A stretch of 33,007 nucleotides of DNA, taken from Halanaerobiales bacterium (GTDB lineage Bacteria; Bacillota_F; Halanaerobiia; Halanaerobiales; DTU029). Shown here in pieces: positions 32,328 through 33,007 of the stretch (position 1 is the first letter of the stretch; each line of letters opens with the position of its first letter). The position numbers and the translations under genes are program-made. A model generated the notes under the pieces. The model saw nothing but the letters and a program-made list of their open reading frames with translations. It was not told where the DNA came from and did no database searches. The DNA lies in contig JADQBV010000415.1 in NCBI GenBank assembly GCA_016278415.1, positions 1-33,007 on the forward strand, in the 5' to 3' direction.

Positions 32328-32563
32328 TATAAATCCCCCTTTCAATATGTAGTACCAATAAATTTGAATCCGGCGAAATATTATCAGACAAATAACTGCA
32401 ACTGAATCTGAAAATTCATTTGCACCAGAACTCGGTAATATCTAATCAATTAAATTCTTTATCTATATACTTTATATTCAATAAATTTTGCTAATATCCT
32501 TTTCATTAGCAATAAATAATTACTTAGTTCAAGGTGGTAAAATTATACAATTGTTTATAGGGC

Positions 32564-33007
32564 TTAGTTGAAGCTTATTTTTTTAAGATCACTTAGAAGT
32601 AAAGCGTCAATCTCTTCATTATTTATCATTACAATAGTCGAAGGTGTAAATACGCTATCACCATCAGCAATAGATATTCTATTCTCAATAAATACCCCTA
32701 TTACATCCGTATTAATCACACCCCATAATGGATCATCTCCAGTCTGATATACTTGAATTTTATTTTCTCTATCATCAGCACCCAATATTAAAGTATCCTG
32801 AGCAAATATATCATATTCGTTGATTCCAGCCTTATATATTATACTATCTCCATTATTTTTATAATGTTTTAGCCAGGATTTTTTTAAATTACAAGAAGGT
32901 TTAAAGAATGCTTCTGTTACAAATTTTTTCTCATCAATGTATTGTCCTGTACTTTGGATTATTTGATTTGTCATTAATAGTAATGGTAAATCCGGTAAAG
33001 ATAAGTA
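32564..33007 (-). CDS. Unknown protein, probably truncated by the right edge
   Basis: The visible part is 147 residues and not recognised. The first ATG in the window (32974) would give 136 residues, but it has no Shine-Dalgarno, and the frame upstream of it stays open to the last base (reading YLSLPDLPLLLM into that Met). The true start therefore probably lies outside. The sequence has no obvious membrane span after the ATG and contains ordered beta-like segments (DTLILGADD, NKIQVYQTGDDPLWGVI, DVIGVFIENRISIADGD). It resembles a small beta-rich domain, but I assign no family. Confidence 0.6.
   Translation of the reverse strand, partial: YLSLPDLPLLLMTNQIIQSTGQYIDEKKFVTEAFFKPSCNLKKSWLKHYKNNGDSIIYKAGINEYDIFAQDTLILGADDRENKIQVYQTGDDPLWGVINTDVIGVFIENRISIADGDSVFTPSTIVMINNEEIDALLLSDLKKISFN

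Noticed and set aside
1..33007. tRNA genes, CRISPR arrays, insertion sequences, prophage
   Set aside because: No tRNA T-loop signature in intergenic DNA, no regularly spaced repeats, no transposase, integrase or phage structural gene; the HK97-fold protein is an encapsulin with its own cargo, not a phage capsid.

Overview
This AT-rich window comes from a low-GC, Gram-positive-lineage bacterium. Shine-Dalgarno sites are strong (AGGAGG type), promoters are sigma-A-like (TTGACA-17-TATAAT), and metG has a T-box leader. The gene set includes dpaB (dipicolinate synthase subunit B, a sporulation enzyme), an OpuB/OpuC-type osmoprotectant importer, a sodium-coupled NSS transporter and several acid-rich proteins. 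My best guess is a salt-tolerant, endospore-competent anaerobe of the Halanaerobiales type. That is inference from gene content, not a database match.

Layout. 1-5.9 kb (all minus): a perfect promoter firing off the left edge, a patatin-like lipase, a glutaredoxin/flavoprotein disulfide reductase fusion, and a four-gene osmoprotectant ABC importer. 5.9-11.2 kb: a solitary N6-adenine DNA methyltransferase (-), an NSS symporter (+), an MBL-fold hydrolase (-) and an aldo/keto reductase (+). 11.5-17 kb (all minus) is the metal block: dpaB, an encapsulated-ferritin/encapsulin operon with its own promoter and a Fur-type box, then a znuA-znuC-znuB-zur operon whose promoter sits between two 7-1-7 palindromes. 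17-23.5 kb (minus): ligA, polX, then metG behind a T-box riboswitch. 23.5-27.9 kb (minus): a PhzF-like isomerase, a nitroreductase, a DUF5680 protein, a MarR regulator with a consensus promoter and overlapping palindrome, and the tRNA wobble-uridine modification pair mnmL/mnmM (ytqA/ytqB). 28-29.4 kb (+): two unrecognised proteins, one Cys-containing and one membrane-anchored. 29.5-32.1 kb (minus): an ABC-2 exporter operon with an unrecognised extracytoplasmic protein between permease and ATPase. 32.2-33 kb (minus): a 23-residue single-span membrane peptide with its own SD and terminator, and an unrecognised gene that stays open to the right edge.

The most coherent story is metal handling. 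EncFtn oxidises and mineralises iron inside the encapsulin shell, and its promoter carries a Fur-like box (16/19 to the classic Fur consensus). The next operon upstream imports zinc and encodes its own Fur-family regulator, with a different palindrome of the same 7-1-7 geometry. Two metal circuits with parallel but distinguishable operators therefore lie side by side. No rRNA, tRNA, CRISPR array, insertion sequence or prophage was seen. Several starts were moved from the longest possible ORF to the one with a proper SD; each case is explained in its entry.
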